Assembly: GCF_022539315.1 (NCBI RefSeq)
Contig: NC_066336.1
Coordinates: forward strand, 1,616,600 to 1,680,599
DNA from: Serinus canaria
Taxonomy: Eukaryota > Chordata > Aves > Passeriformes > Fringillidae
Direction: 5' to 3'
Length of the DNA: 64,000 nt
In this document: positions 10,445 through 21,615 of the stretch, in pieces
Layout: each line of letters starts with the position of its first letter
Numbering within the stretch: position 1 is the first letter of the stretch
Program-made: the position numbers and the translations under genes
The notes under the pieces: model-generated
The model's input: the letters and a program-made list of their open reading frames with translations, nothing else
Databases searched by the model: none
Told to the model about the DNA's origin: nothing

Positions 10445-10900
10445 CCCAGTGCCACCCCTGCCATAGCAGGGACACCTCCCACTGTGCCAGGGACCCCTCC
10501 CACTGTGCCAGGGACACCTCCCACTGTGCCAGGTGCTCCCAGCCCCAGTGTCCAGCCTGGCCTTGGGCACTGCCAGGGATCCAGGGGCAGCCCCAGCTGC
10601 TCTGGCAATTCCAGCCCAGCCCCTCCCCACCCTGCCAGGGAACAATTCCCAATTGCCAAGATCCCATCCAGCCCTGCCCTCTGGCACTGGCAGCCATTCC
10701 CTGGCTCCTGTCCCTCCATCCTTGTCCCCAGTCCCTCTGCAGCTCTCCTGGAGCCCCTTCAGGCCCTGCAGGGGCTCTCAGCTCTCCCTGGAGCCTTCTC
10801 CTCTCCAGGGCAGCACCCCCAGCTCTCCCAGCCTGGCTCCAGAGGGGCTCCAGCCCTCAACAGCTGCCCTGGGAGGCTGCAGAGGAGGGAGGAGCGCTGG
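10445..10900 (-). mobile_element. CR1 LINE fragment with internal 21-bp VNTR
   Basis: Nearly the same sequence occurs at 44845-45215, including GTCCAGCCTGGCCTTGGGCA and CTCCTGGAGCCCCTTCAGGC. The motif GGGACACCTCCCACTGTGCC plus A is tandemly repeated three times at 10469-10531. CR1 fragments at 39982, 55680 and 63432 carry only one such motif. Confidence 0.85.
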
Positions 10901-10984
10901 TTCCCCCCAGAGCCCCCCACGCCCTCTGCCCACCCCAGGGCTGCAACTGGAGCTGGAAGGACTCTGCCGAGATAAAACATCCCA

Positions 10985-11260
10985 GAAACTCTTCAGTGTT
11001 GTCCAGGCTGTAAAACACTACGGGAGGGAGCCAAGCCAGTGACACCTTCGCTTCATTTCATTCCATTTCATTTCATTTCTGCCCGCTGTGTGCGCCACTC
11101 CCGACAGCCGGAGCGGGACAGAATAAAGCACCTGCTTAATGTGACCTGTCGACTCTTCAGAGAGCAGCGCTGGCACGAAGGTCACCTCATTAAGAGGAGC
11201 AAGAACCACGTCCCCACCCGGGAGAGGCTGGGTGACTCCAGCTGCTGAAGGGTGACCTTT
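10985..11260. other. candidate conserved noncoding element
   Basis: This is a low-repeat island with AGAATAAAGCACCTGCTTAA, a CACCTG E-box, GTCACCTCATTAAGAGGAGC and a short (CATTT)n patch at 11052-11078. A CpG-rich strip follows at 11262-11315. The candidate status rests on composition only. Confidence 0.35.
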
Positions 11261-11489
11261 TCCGGCGGCACGCGGCGCGGGAGGAGACGGGGCCTGGCAC
11301 GCGTGCTCCCACCCAAATGGCAGTTTAGTTCCACAGACACTTACATGTCCCGAGCACTGGTTTTGAACTTTTCATTCTCACCAGCTTGTCAGCTCTTGAA
11401 GGCTCTGAGTGCCTGCGGTGTCTCCTGCTCGCTGATGGGGCGAGCATGGCGCTGCTGCAAAACCGCTGCGTCCTCCCCGGCAGGATCAC

Positions 11490-11965
11490 AGAACACCCTG
11501 AGCTCAAGGGACCCACAGGATCACCCAGTCCAGCCCCAAACCCTGCCCAGACCCCACAGCGACCCCACCCTGGGCATCCTGAGTTGGAATACCCACAGGG
11601 ATCATTGATCTGCTCCTGGATCCCCCCACCAACCCCACCCTGGCCATCCCTGCAGCGCTGCCCAAATTTCTCCCCCATCCTTCATCTCCCCCATCCCTCA
11701 CTCTCACAGAATCATGGAATGGGCTGAGCTGGAAGGGACCCACAGGGATGATCATTCCCAAAGCCAAACCCTGCCCAGAGCCCCACCAAGCCCAGCCTGG
11801 GCATCCCTGGAGCTCTGGCAGCCTCGGGGCCGTGCCCATTCCCTGGGCAGCCTGGGCAGTGCCAGCACCCTCTGGGGGAAGAGCCTTGCCCTGATCTCCA
11901 GCCTGAGCTGCCCTGGCCCAGCCCCAGCCGTGCCCTGGCTGCTGTCCCTGTCCCATAGAAGATGC
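11490..11965 (-). mobile_element. two CR1 LINE 3' ends in series
   Basis: A first CR1 3' terminus (ATCACAGAACACCCTGAGCT, 11485-11625) is followed by a short spacer and a second (CACAGAATCATGGAATGGGC, 11706 to about 11965). The block 11626-11902 is almost identical to 8399-8674, including the non-CR1 spacer, but here CR1 continues into CTGAGCTGCCCTGGCCCAGC. Confidence 0.85.
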
Positions 11966-12424
11966 CCACCCCCAGGGTGGTCCGGGTCCATCTTTGCCCA
12001 CCCAGCTCCAAGCAGAGCTGGGTCTCAGCTGCCGCCTCAGCTGCCATCCCACCATCCTGCTGGGTGTGACCCAGGGGGACACAGAGTGTGCAGGACACCC
12101 CAACACAGCCCCGCTGGAGCTGTGTCACAGCCCCATGTCACACCCCGTGGGCAGCAGGGCACTGCCCGGCCCCCAGCCCCATCCCTGTGGGCAGCACCTG
12201 CTGCCTGCTGTCCCCTGCTGCTCAGAGGAGTGTTTGGGGTGGTTTGGGGTTTTTTTTGCCTTTCCATATTCTCACCGAGCTGGAGAAGGAGAACACGAAC
12301 TTTCCTTGCCAGATTGCAGCTCCGGCAGCCCGGCAGAGCTCCCCGGAGACCCGCCCGCCCTTCCACCCCTTCCGAGCAGCCCAGGAGAGCCGTGCCCCCC
12401 TCCTGCCCGGCTCTGCCCTCCGCA
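11966..12424. other. unique sequence, nothing recognised
   Basis: GC-rich single-copy-looking sequence with a run of eight T at about 12251. No gene is recognised. Confidence 0.4.
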
Positions 12425-12520
12425 GACCTTTAATTCTTTCTTCTCTGATGTTAATCTGGGAGGTAGCGCACAGGTCAAGTTTAATATGCTGTCCTGGGGG
12501 ATTTTCATTTAGAGGCAGCG
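12425..12520. other. candidate conserved noncoding element
   Basis: A short AT-richer segment, CTTTAATTCTTTCTTCTCTG and GTTAATCTGGGAGG, then AAGTTTAATATGCTG. It stands out from the flanking GC-rich sequence. Composition-based inference. Confidence 0.3.
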
Positions 12521-12574
12521 AGAGGGAGCCCGGCCGGTCACGGAGGGTTTCCCATGCGCTCCCGGAGCTCCGGC

Positions 12575-13018
12575 AGCCCCCAAAGGCGGCAGCCCCCAGC
12601 CCCCAAAGGAAGCAGCCCCCAAAGGCAGCAGCCCCCAAAGGAAGCAGCCCCCAAAGGCAGCCCCCAAAGGCAGCACCCCCAGCCCCCAAAGGCAGCACCC
12701 CCAAAGGCAGCAGCCCCAAAGGCAGCAGCCCCAAAGGAAGCAGCCCCCAAAGGCAGCCCCCAAAGGCAGCATCCCCCAGCCCCCAAAGTCAGCAGCCCCC
12801 CGCCCCCAAAGGCAGCACCCCCAAAGGAAGCAGCCCCCAAAGCAGCATCAGCCCCCAAAGCAGCATCCCCAAAGGCAGCCCCCAAAGGCAGCCCCCAAAG
12901 GCAGCACCCCAGCCCCCAAAGGCAGCACCCCCAGGCACATCCCCAGCCCCCAGGCCCCCAAAGGCAGCACCCCCAAAGGCAGCAGCCCCCAAAGGCAGCA
13001 GCCCCCAAAGGCAGCCCC
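12575..13018. repeat. 11-15 bp C-rich minisatellite
   Basis: Units of CCCCCAAAGGCAGCAG with shorter CCCCCAAAGGCAG and AAAGGAAGCAG variants fill about 440 bp. The frames across it read as Pro-Lys-Gly-Ser/Pro-Gln-Arg-rich peptides in all frames, which is repeat translation and not a gene. Confidence 0.95.
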
Positions 13019-14299
13019 TGTGCTCAGCAGGGGCTGGGGAGGGAGATTCCCGCAGTTCTGGCTCCTGCCCTCTGCTCCTGCCTCCCCTCCAGCACATCCC
13101 CCTCCACCATTGTGCCATTGCCCAGTGCCACCCCCAACTCACCCAGCTGGTCCCGCTCACCCCCGGGTCCCCGTGCACAGCGTGTGACACCACCCAAACC
13201 CCTGGGGACAATGGCAAGGGCGCTGACTCCTCCCCGTGCCTCAGTTTCCCCAGAGGGAGAGGCAGACTTGGGGATGCAGGAGGTGCCTCTGGGTGGTTCT
13301 GCTGTGAGATCTGTGGGGGACAGAGCCCCCTGGCATAGGGGGACCTCTCTGAAGCCTCAGTGGGGTGTCAGGGGTTTGCTGATGGTTCCAGGCAGCCAGA
13401 CCCCTCCCCCGTGCAGCCCCAGACCCCTCCCCGCCCACAGCCTGGGCACACGCTGCCCTAATGGGAAAGGACAGGCAGTAAAAGGCTGTGATGGGGATCA
13501 TAAATATCCATTAAAGCAGCTTTTAATGCACCCTGCGAGCAACAGGGCTGTGCCAGACGGGAAGGCAGGAGCCTGGCAGGCTGTGTGTGGGGCCAGGGGG
13601 CACCCAGGGCACGGGGCATCAGCCCAACTCCCCTCAGAAATGAGCCACCCCTGCCAGGCGTGGGTGCAGGGGCAGTGCCCGGCTGCCAGCCTGCCTCCTC
13701 CAGCCCTGGCACAGCTGCAGAGACCTGCAGTGACCCTGATCCATCAGGGACGTGCCCTCGGTGCCCAGAGCGGGAGGTGAAGGCACAGCCCCTCTGCCCC
13801 CAGTGCTGCTCTGGCAAAGGGGAGAGCAGGTTCCTGCCTTCACTTGGTGCTGGGAAGCAGAGATGTGTCCCAGCCTTTGGCTCATGAAGGGAAAATCCTG
13901 GCAGTTCTCCATCACACCCACTGAAAAACCCCTCAAAACCGCCCTGTTTGTGCATTGCTGCTCATCCCCTGCTCTTGCATCCAGCCCTTCCTGCTCCCCA
14001 GGGACAGCAGGCTCTGGGTACCAAGGGCACCCTCTTTCCCCACTCCTGTTGACGAGTTTCTCTCCACTTTGTGTACAATGTCTTCACCTTCCTCCCTGCC
14101 AGCACTGCCACTCACTATTTATGGCTGTGCAGCACAGAGCAGGTCACATCTGTGTCCTTCCTCTGGTTCCAGCACAGGACAAAGTGCCCCTGATTGCTGC
14201 TGCCTCCACACAATGCTCCGTGCCACAGCCAGCTGCAAGATGGCAGCTCCATCCCCTGGGAATCTGGGGGCTTCCCAATGCAGATTTTCCCAAAATGTA
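13019..14299. other. long unique stretch, no gene recognised
   Basis: About 1.3 kb with no tandem repeat, CR1 or LTR that I recognise. An AT-richer patch at 13490-13530 (ATAAATATCCATTAAAGCAG) could be a small conserved element. No open frame here resembles a known protein. Confidence 0.4.
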
Positions 14300-14592
14300 C
14301 AAATTTCCGGGGGGGGGGGGGAATTCACCCAGAAATATCCAAACGTTTCACTGGGTTTTGACGCTGTTAAATCATTAAACAGTAAAACACTAGATAGACT
14401 AGAAATGTAGATTTGGAGTAATATGATAATATAAAAGCCCAAATGGAATGAAACCAAATGATAATGTCAAATTGAAATGTTCGCCTCTCATTGGAAAAAA
14501 AATCCTTTCGACGTTATTGAAACAAAATGTGAAAGTTGAAATCATTTGATTTGACACTTCTCCATAGAAAAATATCATCAGGATCGACATGT
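14300..14592. repeat. AT-rich MITE-like sequence
   Basis: After a run of twelve G (14309), the sequence is rich in GAAA/TTTC words such as GTCAAATTGAAATGTTC and TTGAAATCATTTGATTTGAC, which partly pair with each other. This style resembles old palindromic DNA-transposon relics. A similar-looking stretch is at 28380-28610. Family not identified. Confidence 0.35.
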
Positions 14593-14790
14593 TCCCAGGA
14601 GATGCTCAGAGTTTAGAAGCTGCTCTGCTGGAAAAATGTTGCCAGACAGAAATAAGACAGAGCAGAGCAGCCGTGCTCTCCCTGTGCCCCTCTCTGAGCC
14701 AGAGGCTTGGCACAGAGGGCTGGAGGGGAGGCTGGAAAGGCACAAGGCAGGTTCTGCCCTTGACCCCACTCCTCAAACACCTCTGTCCCC

Positions 14791-15431
14791 TGTCCTGGTT
14801 TAGGGCAAATTTGGGAGAAAACCCCCCAAGGGGCCCTTCCAGAAAGCAAACCCACACAGCCCCTCCCCACAGCCGGTTTGGGAAGGATTCCCCAGAGAGA
14901 AGAGGACAGAACCTGTTTGTTTAACAGGCACAGCACCCCCAGCACACAGAATGAACAATTCCAGGTGACACCGCTCTGTCACCGCTCTGACAAAGGTGAC
15001 AAAGCCAGAAAGTCTCTCTGGGGTGGTGGCTCTGTGATCAGTCCCTCTGGTGCTGGGGCAGCTGCTGCAGCCACAAGGTGCCAACTCTGGGTGTTTGCCA
15101 GGGCCCAGTCTGGAGCAGGCTCGAGTGGGTCCAAAAAAGGGAAAGGAAAAACAGTCCAGGGAAAATTCGAAGTGCTGAGCTAAACTGACTGATGAGCAGA
15201 AGCAAAAAGCAAGAGCAAAGCAGGAGCAAGAGCAGGAGCAAAGCAAGAAGCAGGAGCTGCACTCTGTACTGCCCTGTCTGTGTGTCCCACCAGCCGTGGG
15301 GGAGCAGCTGATAACAAAACAAAACAAAACATTCTCCCTTCAGAGCCAGTTGTGAATGCACAGAACATAAAATCCAGCATAAACAGAACACATAACTGGG
15401 GATACAAGCATCATAACCTCACCCTAGGACA
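14791..15431 (-). mobile_element. LTR-B solo LTR
   Basis: The plus strand begins TGTCCTGGTTTAGGGCAAAT and ends AACCTCACCCTAGGACA, so the LTR reads on the minus strand. It matches 30165-30899 almost throughout, including the GAGCAAAGCAGGAGCAAGAG purine tract and a short ACAAAACAAAACA run at 15314. CCCC lies on both sides, a possible partial target-site duplication. Confidence 0.85.
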
Positions 15432-15811
15432 CCCCAGGACAGCGACCTGCTGCTGGCCTGTGTCCCCTCCCTGCAGGGCCAAACTGGGTGGACATTTGTC
15501 CTTCACCCAGCTCCTCCTGCTCCTCCTCCCCTGCACCCAGTGCTGTCACAGCAGTGCCACAGCCATGCCAGCGCCAGAGCTGGAGCTCCAGGGTTTCACA
15601 GCACTTCCCCTTCACAGCACTTCTGTAGTTTTTCATGCCTCTTCCTGGGTGTATTCCCCTACCAGGACAGGATATGCTCTGTCTGAGGTGCCAGCCAGGG
15701 TGGTTTGCACCCTCTGGCACTTTGTGGGTCACCCACTGTGGGGAGGGTGCCAAAAGACCAGCAGCAAGTGAGATCCCCCCCTCTACACACACCTTGATAC
15801 CCTGCCTCCAG
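15432..15811. other. unique sequence, nothing recognised
   Basis: Non-repetitive sequence beside LTR-B. No gene is recognised. Confidence 0.4.
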
Positions 15812-15890
15812 AAAACACTGCCCTTGGGGTGTGCAGAGCCCAAAACACTGTCCTTGGGGTGTGCAGAGCCCTTGGGGTGTGCAGAGCCCC
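15812..15890. repeat. short tandem repeat, 3 units
   Basis: CCTTGGGGTGTGCAGAGCCC occurs three times, twice separated by AAAACACTG. Confidence 0.85.
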
Positions 15891-15902
15891 CAGTCAGGCT
15901 CA

Positions 15903-16180
15903 GGGAATCATTAAGGTTGGAAAAGGCCTCCAGGATCATCGACTCCAACCTCCAGCTGAACCCCCCACACCATGAAGTGCCACATCCTTGAACTCTTGAG
16001 CACTTCAGGAATGACGTGCCCTGGGCAGTGCCAGTGTGTGACCACTCTTTCCATGAAGGAATTTCCCTATACCAAACCTTCCCTGGGACAGCTTGAGGCC
16101 ATGTCCTCTTGTTCTGCCCTTCTTACCTGTGAGCAGAGCCCAGCTCCCACCTGGCTCCTCCTACCAGGGAGCTGGAGAGA
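15903..16180 (-). mobile_element. CR1 LINE 3' end, minus strand
   Basis: AATCATTAAGGTTGGAAAAG and GATCATCGACTCCAACCTCC give the CR1 end on the minus strand. The body includes AAACCTTCCCTGGGACAGCT. It is closest in type to the copy at 34165. Confidence 0.85.
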
Positions 16181-16369
16181 GCGAGAAAGTCAATCCTGGA
16201 AAAGCCCTACCCCAAACCTCCCTCCCTGCATGGCCTCCAGCCTGGACAGGAGTGGGTATCAGCATCCCCTGGGCTGGCTGAGTGGGGCCAAACCTCCCTC
16301 CAGGCTCTCTCCTCCTCCCCAGGCTGCAGAGCTCACCAGGGCTGGTGCTAATGAAGATTTCCTGCAGCG

Positions 16370-16530
16370 CTTGCTTAGCAGAAAATGATTGGTTACACCC
16401 GAGCTCGTAATTAAAAAAAAGAGAGCGAGTGCACTAATGGGTATTTATTTGACTGTTACCTTGTCATGTATTTATCGATGCAGATAAATTCAAAATCATT
16501 AAATGCTTTACAGGGCCTGACAATTTACAG
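16370..16530. other. candidate conserved noncoding element
   Basis: This AT-rich island contains GAAAATGATTGGTTACACC, CTCGTAATTAAAA, GGGTATTTATTTGACTG, ATTTATCGATGCAGATAAAT and AAATCATTAAATGC. It has several homeodomain-like TAAT/ATTA cores and an ATTGG CCAAT-type box. It lies outside all repeats. Inference only. Confidence 0.45.
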
Positions 16531-16683
16531 CCCTTGTCAGTGCCCTGCCTCTGCAGCAGCAGAGCAGCTCAGCCACGGGCACACACAGCCCTGGGCCCCC
16601 AGCCCAGCTGGGGCACTCAGAAGCAGCAGCCCAGCAGGCTGTTATGGGGTTGGGCTGTCCGTCTCTGCTCCCACACACGCTTA

Positions 16684-17243
16684 GGATGGTTCTGGCACGC
16701 TGGGCCTCAAAAGATGAGTCTGGACTCCAGGGTTTTTCGGTCTTCAGAATTGTTTATTGTTTCTTATCTACAAAGTCCCTTCTCTGCCCGACCTGGATCT
16801 GACCAGCACGGCAGCCAAAGGCACTCTGACCACCCCCAAGGCGGGCACATCTTTTATAACAAAAACTACGGATATCATATTTACTTTTTATCCCCAATAC
16901 CTGTCACCCTCGTCACCAAGTGCACCCTCACCCCAGACCAATCCCCAAGTGCCAACACCACAGCAGGAGATGGATGACAAGAAGAAGAAAGAAGAGCCTG
17001 GTGACACGCCCTGATTCCTCCATCTTGTCTCCACAACCCCCCTGTACCCAAACCCCAAAATCTGTGATTTACCCTATAATTGTGTCTTCCCTTCCCCATT
17101 CACACCCGAGTGATTCCCACAGGTTCCATCTCCTCATACACAGGTGGCACATCCCTGATGGATCAAAATCCATCCACCAAGTGCTTCTGGCAACATTCCA
17201 AGGCTCCCGAGCCCCCCAAGGGTTCTCTGGGTAGCTCTGGACA
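16684..17243 (-). mobile_element. LTR-D solo LTR
   Basis: On the minus strand it starts near TGTCCAGAGCTACCCAGAG and holds GTTATAAAAGATGTG (TATA-like, about 16855) and AACAATAAACAATTC (polyadenylation signal, about 16752). AGAAGAAGAAAGAAGAG at 16980 and ACCCCAAAATC are shared in position with the nested element at 58230-58600. Boundaries are approximate. Confidence 0.65.
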
Positions 17244-18267
17244 TCAGGAGTGATGGGCTGAGTTCCCACAGCTGTGACTGAGTGTGGGGTGTCAAAGAGG
17301 TGCTGGGGTGGTGCTGTGCCATGGTCTCATGTGTGGTGACACCCACAGGTCCCTGCTGGGGGCTGCAGGTGCAGCCGGGGTGTGATGGGCACCAGGGGTA
17401 CTGCACCTTTGGTGTGATTGGAGCCGAACCCCAGCTCCCACAGCCCCCAGCCCCACCTCAGACAGCCCTGACAGCCCCAGGCAGATGGGACTGGAGTTGC
17501 CTTGGGGGCACCATGGGGCTGGAATGATTTGTCATCCTCATGTGCAGGTGGAAAACTCCAGGTGAGCAGACACGAGCTGCTGGCACTGCTGGCAGGCCAA
17601 ATGTGAGCCAGAGGGGCCTCAGCAGAGGGGAACTCTGCCCTGCCTCCTTCCTCGGGGTGGGAATCCCTTCCCATGCCTCTCCATCGCAGAGCTGAGGAGG
17701 ACAGTGCTGAGGAAGGAAGGATGAAGATCTTTTCCTGCTCTGTGACAAGCAGCAGGGCAGCCCAGAGAAGGCACAAATCTCCAGAGAGCATCTCTGTCCC
17801 TCGAGACTCATCAGGTGTGCAGGGGGAGAGAGGGGCATCTCTTGTCTCAGTGTTTGCATAGCAACGAGGCCCTGATTACACAGCCCCTAATTACCTTATT
17901 ATTCCCATTAGTGGAGGCAGGGAGCCCTCTGCTCTTCACACACCCACAGCCAGCCTGGGCTGGGCTGAGCGGGAGCACCCCCTGCTCTGGGCGGTGTCAC
18001 CAGCGTGTCACAGACCCCTGGAGCAGCACCTGAGCCGCCACAGCCTCCTGCCCTGTGTCCCCAGCAGGGACACAGCCAGCCACCACGGCCTGGCTGTGCC
18101 AGTGTGTGCCCACTTGTGCTACCCCTGTGTGCCTCTGGGCATGGAGTTCTGCCCGTTCCCCTTGGGATTTCCTGGGGGTGGTTTTGCCTAGGGGAGCAAT
18201 GCTGAAATGTGGAGTTTTCCCCCAGGATCCCCTCAGCATCCACAGCCATCCCCTGGCAAGCCCCAGC
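17244..18267. other. long unique stretch, no gene recognised
   Basis: GC-rich, non-repetitive sequence with a small AT-richer patch at 17855-17915 (CTAATTACCTTATTATTCCC). No protein or RNA gene is recognised. Confidence 0.4.
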
Positions 18268-18400
18268 CACAGGATGGGACTGGAGGTGGCCTGGAATGGG
18301 AGCAGAGCAGGAGGGAAGGCAGAGGATCTGCAGCATCCCAGCGTGTTCCTGTGCAGTGGAGAGGAGCAGGGAGAATCTCCACAGCATGGAGCAGAGCAAG
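18268..18400. repeat. dispersed duplicate, copy 1
   Basis: The segment CAGGATGGGACTGGAGGTGG and GAGGGAAGGCAGAGGATCTG has a second copy at 21616-21740. The two differ by scattered changes and small indels. Confidence 0.75.
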
Positions 18401-18426
18401 GAGCAGCCACCCTGATGGAGGGCAGG

Positions 18427-18633
18427 GATACAGCCCTGGTGGCACACCCTGCCTGCTGCCAGGCCACTGTCCCCAACCCAGACCTGATCCAAGGAGATAC
18501 AGCCTTGGTGGCACACCCTGCCTGCTGCCAGGCCGCTGTCCCCAACCCAAACCTGATCCAAGGAGATACAGCCCTGATGGCACACCCTGTCTGCTGCCAG
18601 GCCACTGTCCCCAACCCAAACCTGACCCTGGCA
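18427..18633. repeat. 69-bp tandem repeat, 3 units
   Basis: Units start with GATACAGCC at 18427, 18496 and 18565 and carry CTGCTGCCAGGCCACTGTCC. The period is exactly 69 bp, a multiple of three, so open frames here carry a 23-residue repeat. Confidence 0.95.
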
Positions 18634-18783
18634 CGGTTCTGAACAGCACCAGCTCCAGAGCAGACACCTCACCTGCCTCTCCTGAGCCCGAATTCCATGT
18701 GGCAGGCTCCAGACCTGCAGCAGGGACCTCTGAAGGGTGGCAGCCTTATCCCCACCCCTGGAGTGTCTCCATGGGGGAAGGGC

Positions 18784-19276
18784 CAGGCTGGCACTGGTGC
18801 AGGGTGAGCACAGCTGGCACAGGGTGAGCACAGCTGGCACAGGGTGAGCACAGCTGGCAGCACTGCAGGCTGGCCCTGGCACAGTGAGCACAGCTGGCAG
18901 TGCTGCACAGGCTGGCACTGGCACAGGTGAGCACAGCTGGCACAGGGTGAACACAGCTGGCAGTGCTGCAGGCTGGCCCTGGCACAGGGTGAGCACAGCT
19001 GGCAGTACTGCAGGCTGGCCCTGGCACAGGGTGAGCACAGCTGGCACAGGGTGAGCACAGCTGGCAGTGCTGCACAGGCTGGCACTGGCACAGGCTGGCC
19101 CTGGCACAGGGTGAACACAGCTGGCAGTGCTGCAGGCTGGCCCTGGCACAGTGAGCACAGCTGGCAGTGCTGCAGGCTGGCCCTGGCACAGGGTGAACAC
19201 AGCTGGCAGTGCTGCAGGCTGGCCCTGGCACAGGGTGAACACAGCTGGCAGTGCTGCAGGCTGGCCCTGGCACAGC
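18784..19276. repeat. about 42-bp minisatellite with nested units
   Basis: Units of GTGAGCACAGCTGGCAGTGC plus TGCAGGCTGGCCCTGGCACAG are mixed with short GGGTGAGCACAGCTGGCACA units. A 529-codon minus frame spans it and is cysteine-, alanine- and glutamine-rich only because of the repeat. Not a gene. Confidence 0.95.
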
Positions 19277-19384
19277 TGGAGAACCTGAGCACGCCCAGCT
19301 CTGCTCCCTGGTGCCCGTGCTGGCTTCAGGCAGCCTGGGAGGCAGGAGCTGGGCATCCCCTGGATGGTGCCTGGAGGGGCTCCC

Positions 19385-19787
19385 TGGAACAGAGGCCAGA
19401 CAGAATTATGAGAATAAAGTGGGATTTTATTGAAGGCCTTCAACAGATCCACCTTGGGCAGCCAAAGCCTCCCAGAGGCTGCACCCACGATGGACAATGG
19501 TCACCAGTTTATCAGACAATTATCAGTTTGGTCCATTTACATATCAGGGGTTAATTCTCCAATTACAGCTTCAATTAATGAAGTCATTCACCCCAGTTTG
19601 CTCCCCACAATTCACTTTTGTTTGTATTTTTGGGGTCTGAAGCTGTAGGGTGTCCTTGCATCTCAGCCCTGGAGGAATTGTTTTATCTGCCTGAAATGTG
19701 AGCACAGTAACACTCTATATGGAGTAAAGAGTTTTGCACTAATGCCAGGCAGGATCTGAAAAACAGAAAAGCTAAAACCCAAAGGCA
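19385..19787 (-). mobile_element. LTR-C solo LTR, minus strand
   Basis: The right edge reads AACCCAAAGGCA, the complement of the LTR-C start TGCCTTTGGGTT. Further left come ACTCTATATGGAGT and ATTTTATTGAAGGCCTTCAA, matching the plus-strand copy at 8713. The last 20 bp or so of the LTR at the left edge are not recognisable. Confidence 0.8.
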
Positions 19788-20280
19788 TAAAGAGGATCCA
19801 TGAAAGGCGTTACCAGCAGGCTGAGACCATCCTGGGAGGGGGCTCCACACCCACCAGGGATGGCAGTGGCACGGGGGTCAGGACAGGCCCCTGGAGCTGG
19901 CACTGTGCAGGAGCAGGCGGGTGGCAGCAGGGCCCTGCATTGTTGGGGAGAGAGAAGGGAGAAAAGGCAAGAGCTGGGGCTCTGTGTGTAAGTAGGTCAC
20001 ACGCCAGGCTGCAGACAGGCCACGGGCACAGACTGTAAATGCAGGAGTGGGAAAGAGAGGGAAAAGGGGGGTTGGGATGCCTGGGAAGGGGCTGGAAGGG
20101 GAGCAGGGCAGCTCACAGACAGACAGACAGACAGACAGACCATGTCCCTGCAAGCCACAGAGGTCTCTGCAGCAGCAGAGTTCTGCTCCAGTGCCGCCCT
20201 AGCAGCGTGGGAGAAAAATCCTTTCCTGACCCCCCTGGCCAGCAGAGCCCAGGGTGAGAGCTGCAGCCTCTGGGAGCTGT
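19788..20280. other. unique sequence, nothing recognised
   Basis: It includes (CAGA)6 at 20116-20141. No gene is recognised. Confidence 0.45.
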
Positions 20281-21018
20281 GCATGGAGCACAGCCTGGCA
20301 TCCTCTGCCCCTCTCACTGCTGGGAGCACAGCCTGGCATCCTCTGCCCCTCACTGCTGGGAGCACAGCCTGGCATCCTCTGCCCCTCTCACTGCAGGGAG
20401 CACAGCCTGGCATCCTCTGCCCTCTCACTGCTGGGAGCACAGCCTGGCATCCTCTGCCCCTCTCACTGCAGGGAGCACAGCCTGGCATCCCCTCCCCTCA
20501 CTGCAGGGAGCACAGCCTGGCATCCTCTGCCCCTCACTGCTGGGAGCACAGCCTGGCATCCTCTGCCCCTCTCACTGCAGGGAGCACAGCCTGGCATCCT
20601 CTGCCCCTCACTGCAGGGAGCACAGCCTGGCATCCTCTGCCCCTCACTGCTGGGAGCACAGCCTGGCATCCCCTGCCCCTCTCACTGCTGGGAGCACAGC
20701 CTGGCATCCTCTGCCCCTCATGCGGAGCCCACTGCAGGGACAGCTGGCATCCTCTGCCCCTCTCACTGCATGGAGCACAGCCTGGCATCCTCTGCCCCTC
20801 TCACTGCAGGGAGAACAGCCTGGCATCCTCTGCCCCTCACTGCAGGGAGCACAGCCTGGCATCCTCTGCCCCTCACTGCAGGGAGCACAGCCTGGCATCC
20901 TCTGCCCCTCTCACTGCAGGGAGCACAGCCTGGCATCCTCTGCCTCTCTCACTGCAGGGAGCACAGCCTGGCATTCTCTGCCCCTCACTGCTGGGAGCAC
21001 AGCCTGGCATCCTCACAG
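20281..21018. repeat. 34-38 bp minisatellite, about 20 units
   Basis: The unit is GGGAGCACAGCCTGGCATCC plus TCTGCCCCTCTCACTGC, with 34-36 bp variants lacking TCTC. Unit lengths that are not multiples of three leave all three plus frames open (301-343 codons). These are repeat artefacts. Confidence 0.95.
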
Positions 21019-21400
21019 GTCAGGGTCACACAGAGCTGCCCTCATTCCCCCACTGACAGCAGGGTCACACAGAGCTGCCCTCATTCCCCCACTGACAGCA
21101 GGGTCACACAGAGCTCCCCTCATTCCCCCATCCAGCAGGGTCACACAGAGCTCCCCTAATTCCTTCATTCAGCAGGGTCACACTAAAGCCCCACTGACAG
21201 CAGGGTCACACAGAGCTCCCCTAATTTCCCCACTGACATCAGGGTCACACAGAGCTCCCCTAAACCCCACTGACAGCAGGGTCACACAGAGCTCCCCTAA
21301 ACCCCACTGACATCAAGGTCACACAGAGCTCCCCTAATTCCTTCATTCAGCAGGGTCTCACTAAAGCCCCACTGACAGCAGGGTCACACAGAGCTCCCCT
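21019..21400. repeat. about 39-bp minisatellite
   Basis: Units of CAGGGTCACACAGAGCTCCC followed by CTAATTCCCCCACTGACAG, with length variants, directly follow the preceding array. The two arrays share no unit sequence. Confidence 0.95.
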
Positions 21401-21615
21401 GCCTCCCCCTCCCCTGCAGCACCTGATGCTCCAGCACATGGTCCATCCCTGCATCCTGCAGCCTGTGGGCTCGGGAAACGCTGAGCAGGGGCAGAAAATG
21501 CCTTCCCAGCCCCCGCGGAGATCAGCTGGTGCCCCCAGGCAGGAGGTGCAATTAACCTTCTCTTGACAAGAATAACTACCAGTGTTGTTATCGATCACAA
21601 AGGTAGCCAGCCCTC

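Noticed and set aside
12088..13780. Plus-strand frames of 416 and 408 codons rich in Pro, Lys and Ala
   Set aside because: Length is due to the CCCAAAGGCAG array; flanking parts show no conserved peptide.
17908..19497. Minus-strand open frame of 529 codons, the longest in the window
   Set aside because: It crosses a 69-bp repeat, the 42-bp array and part of an LTR-C; there are no domains and composition follows the repeats.
20142..21310. Three overlapping plus-strand frames of 301-343 codons
   Set aside because: All three frames read the same 38-bp unit in rotation, which is expected of a period not divisible by three.
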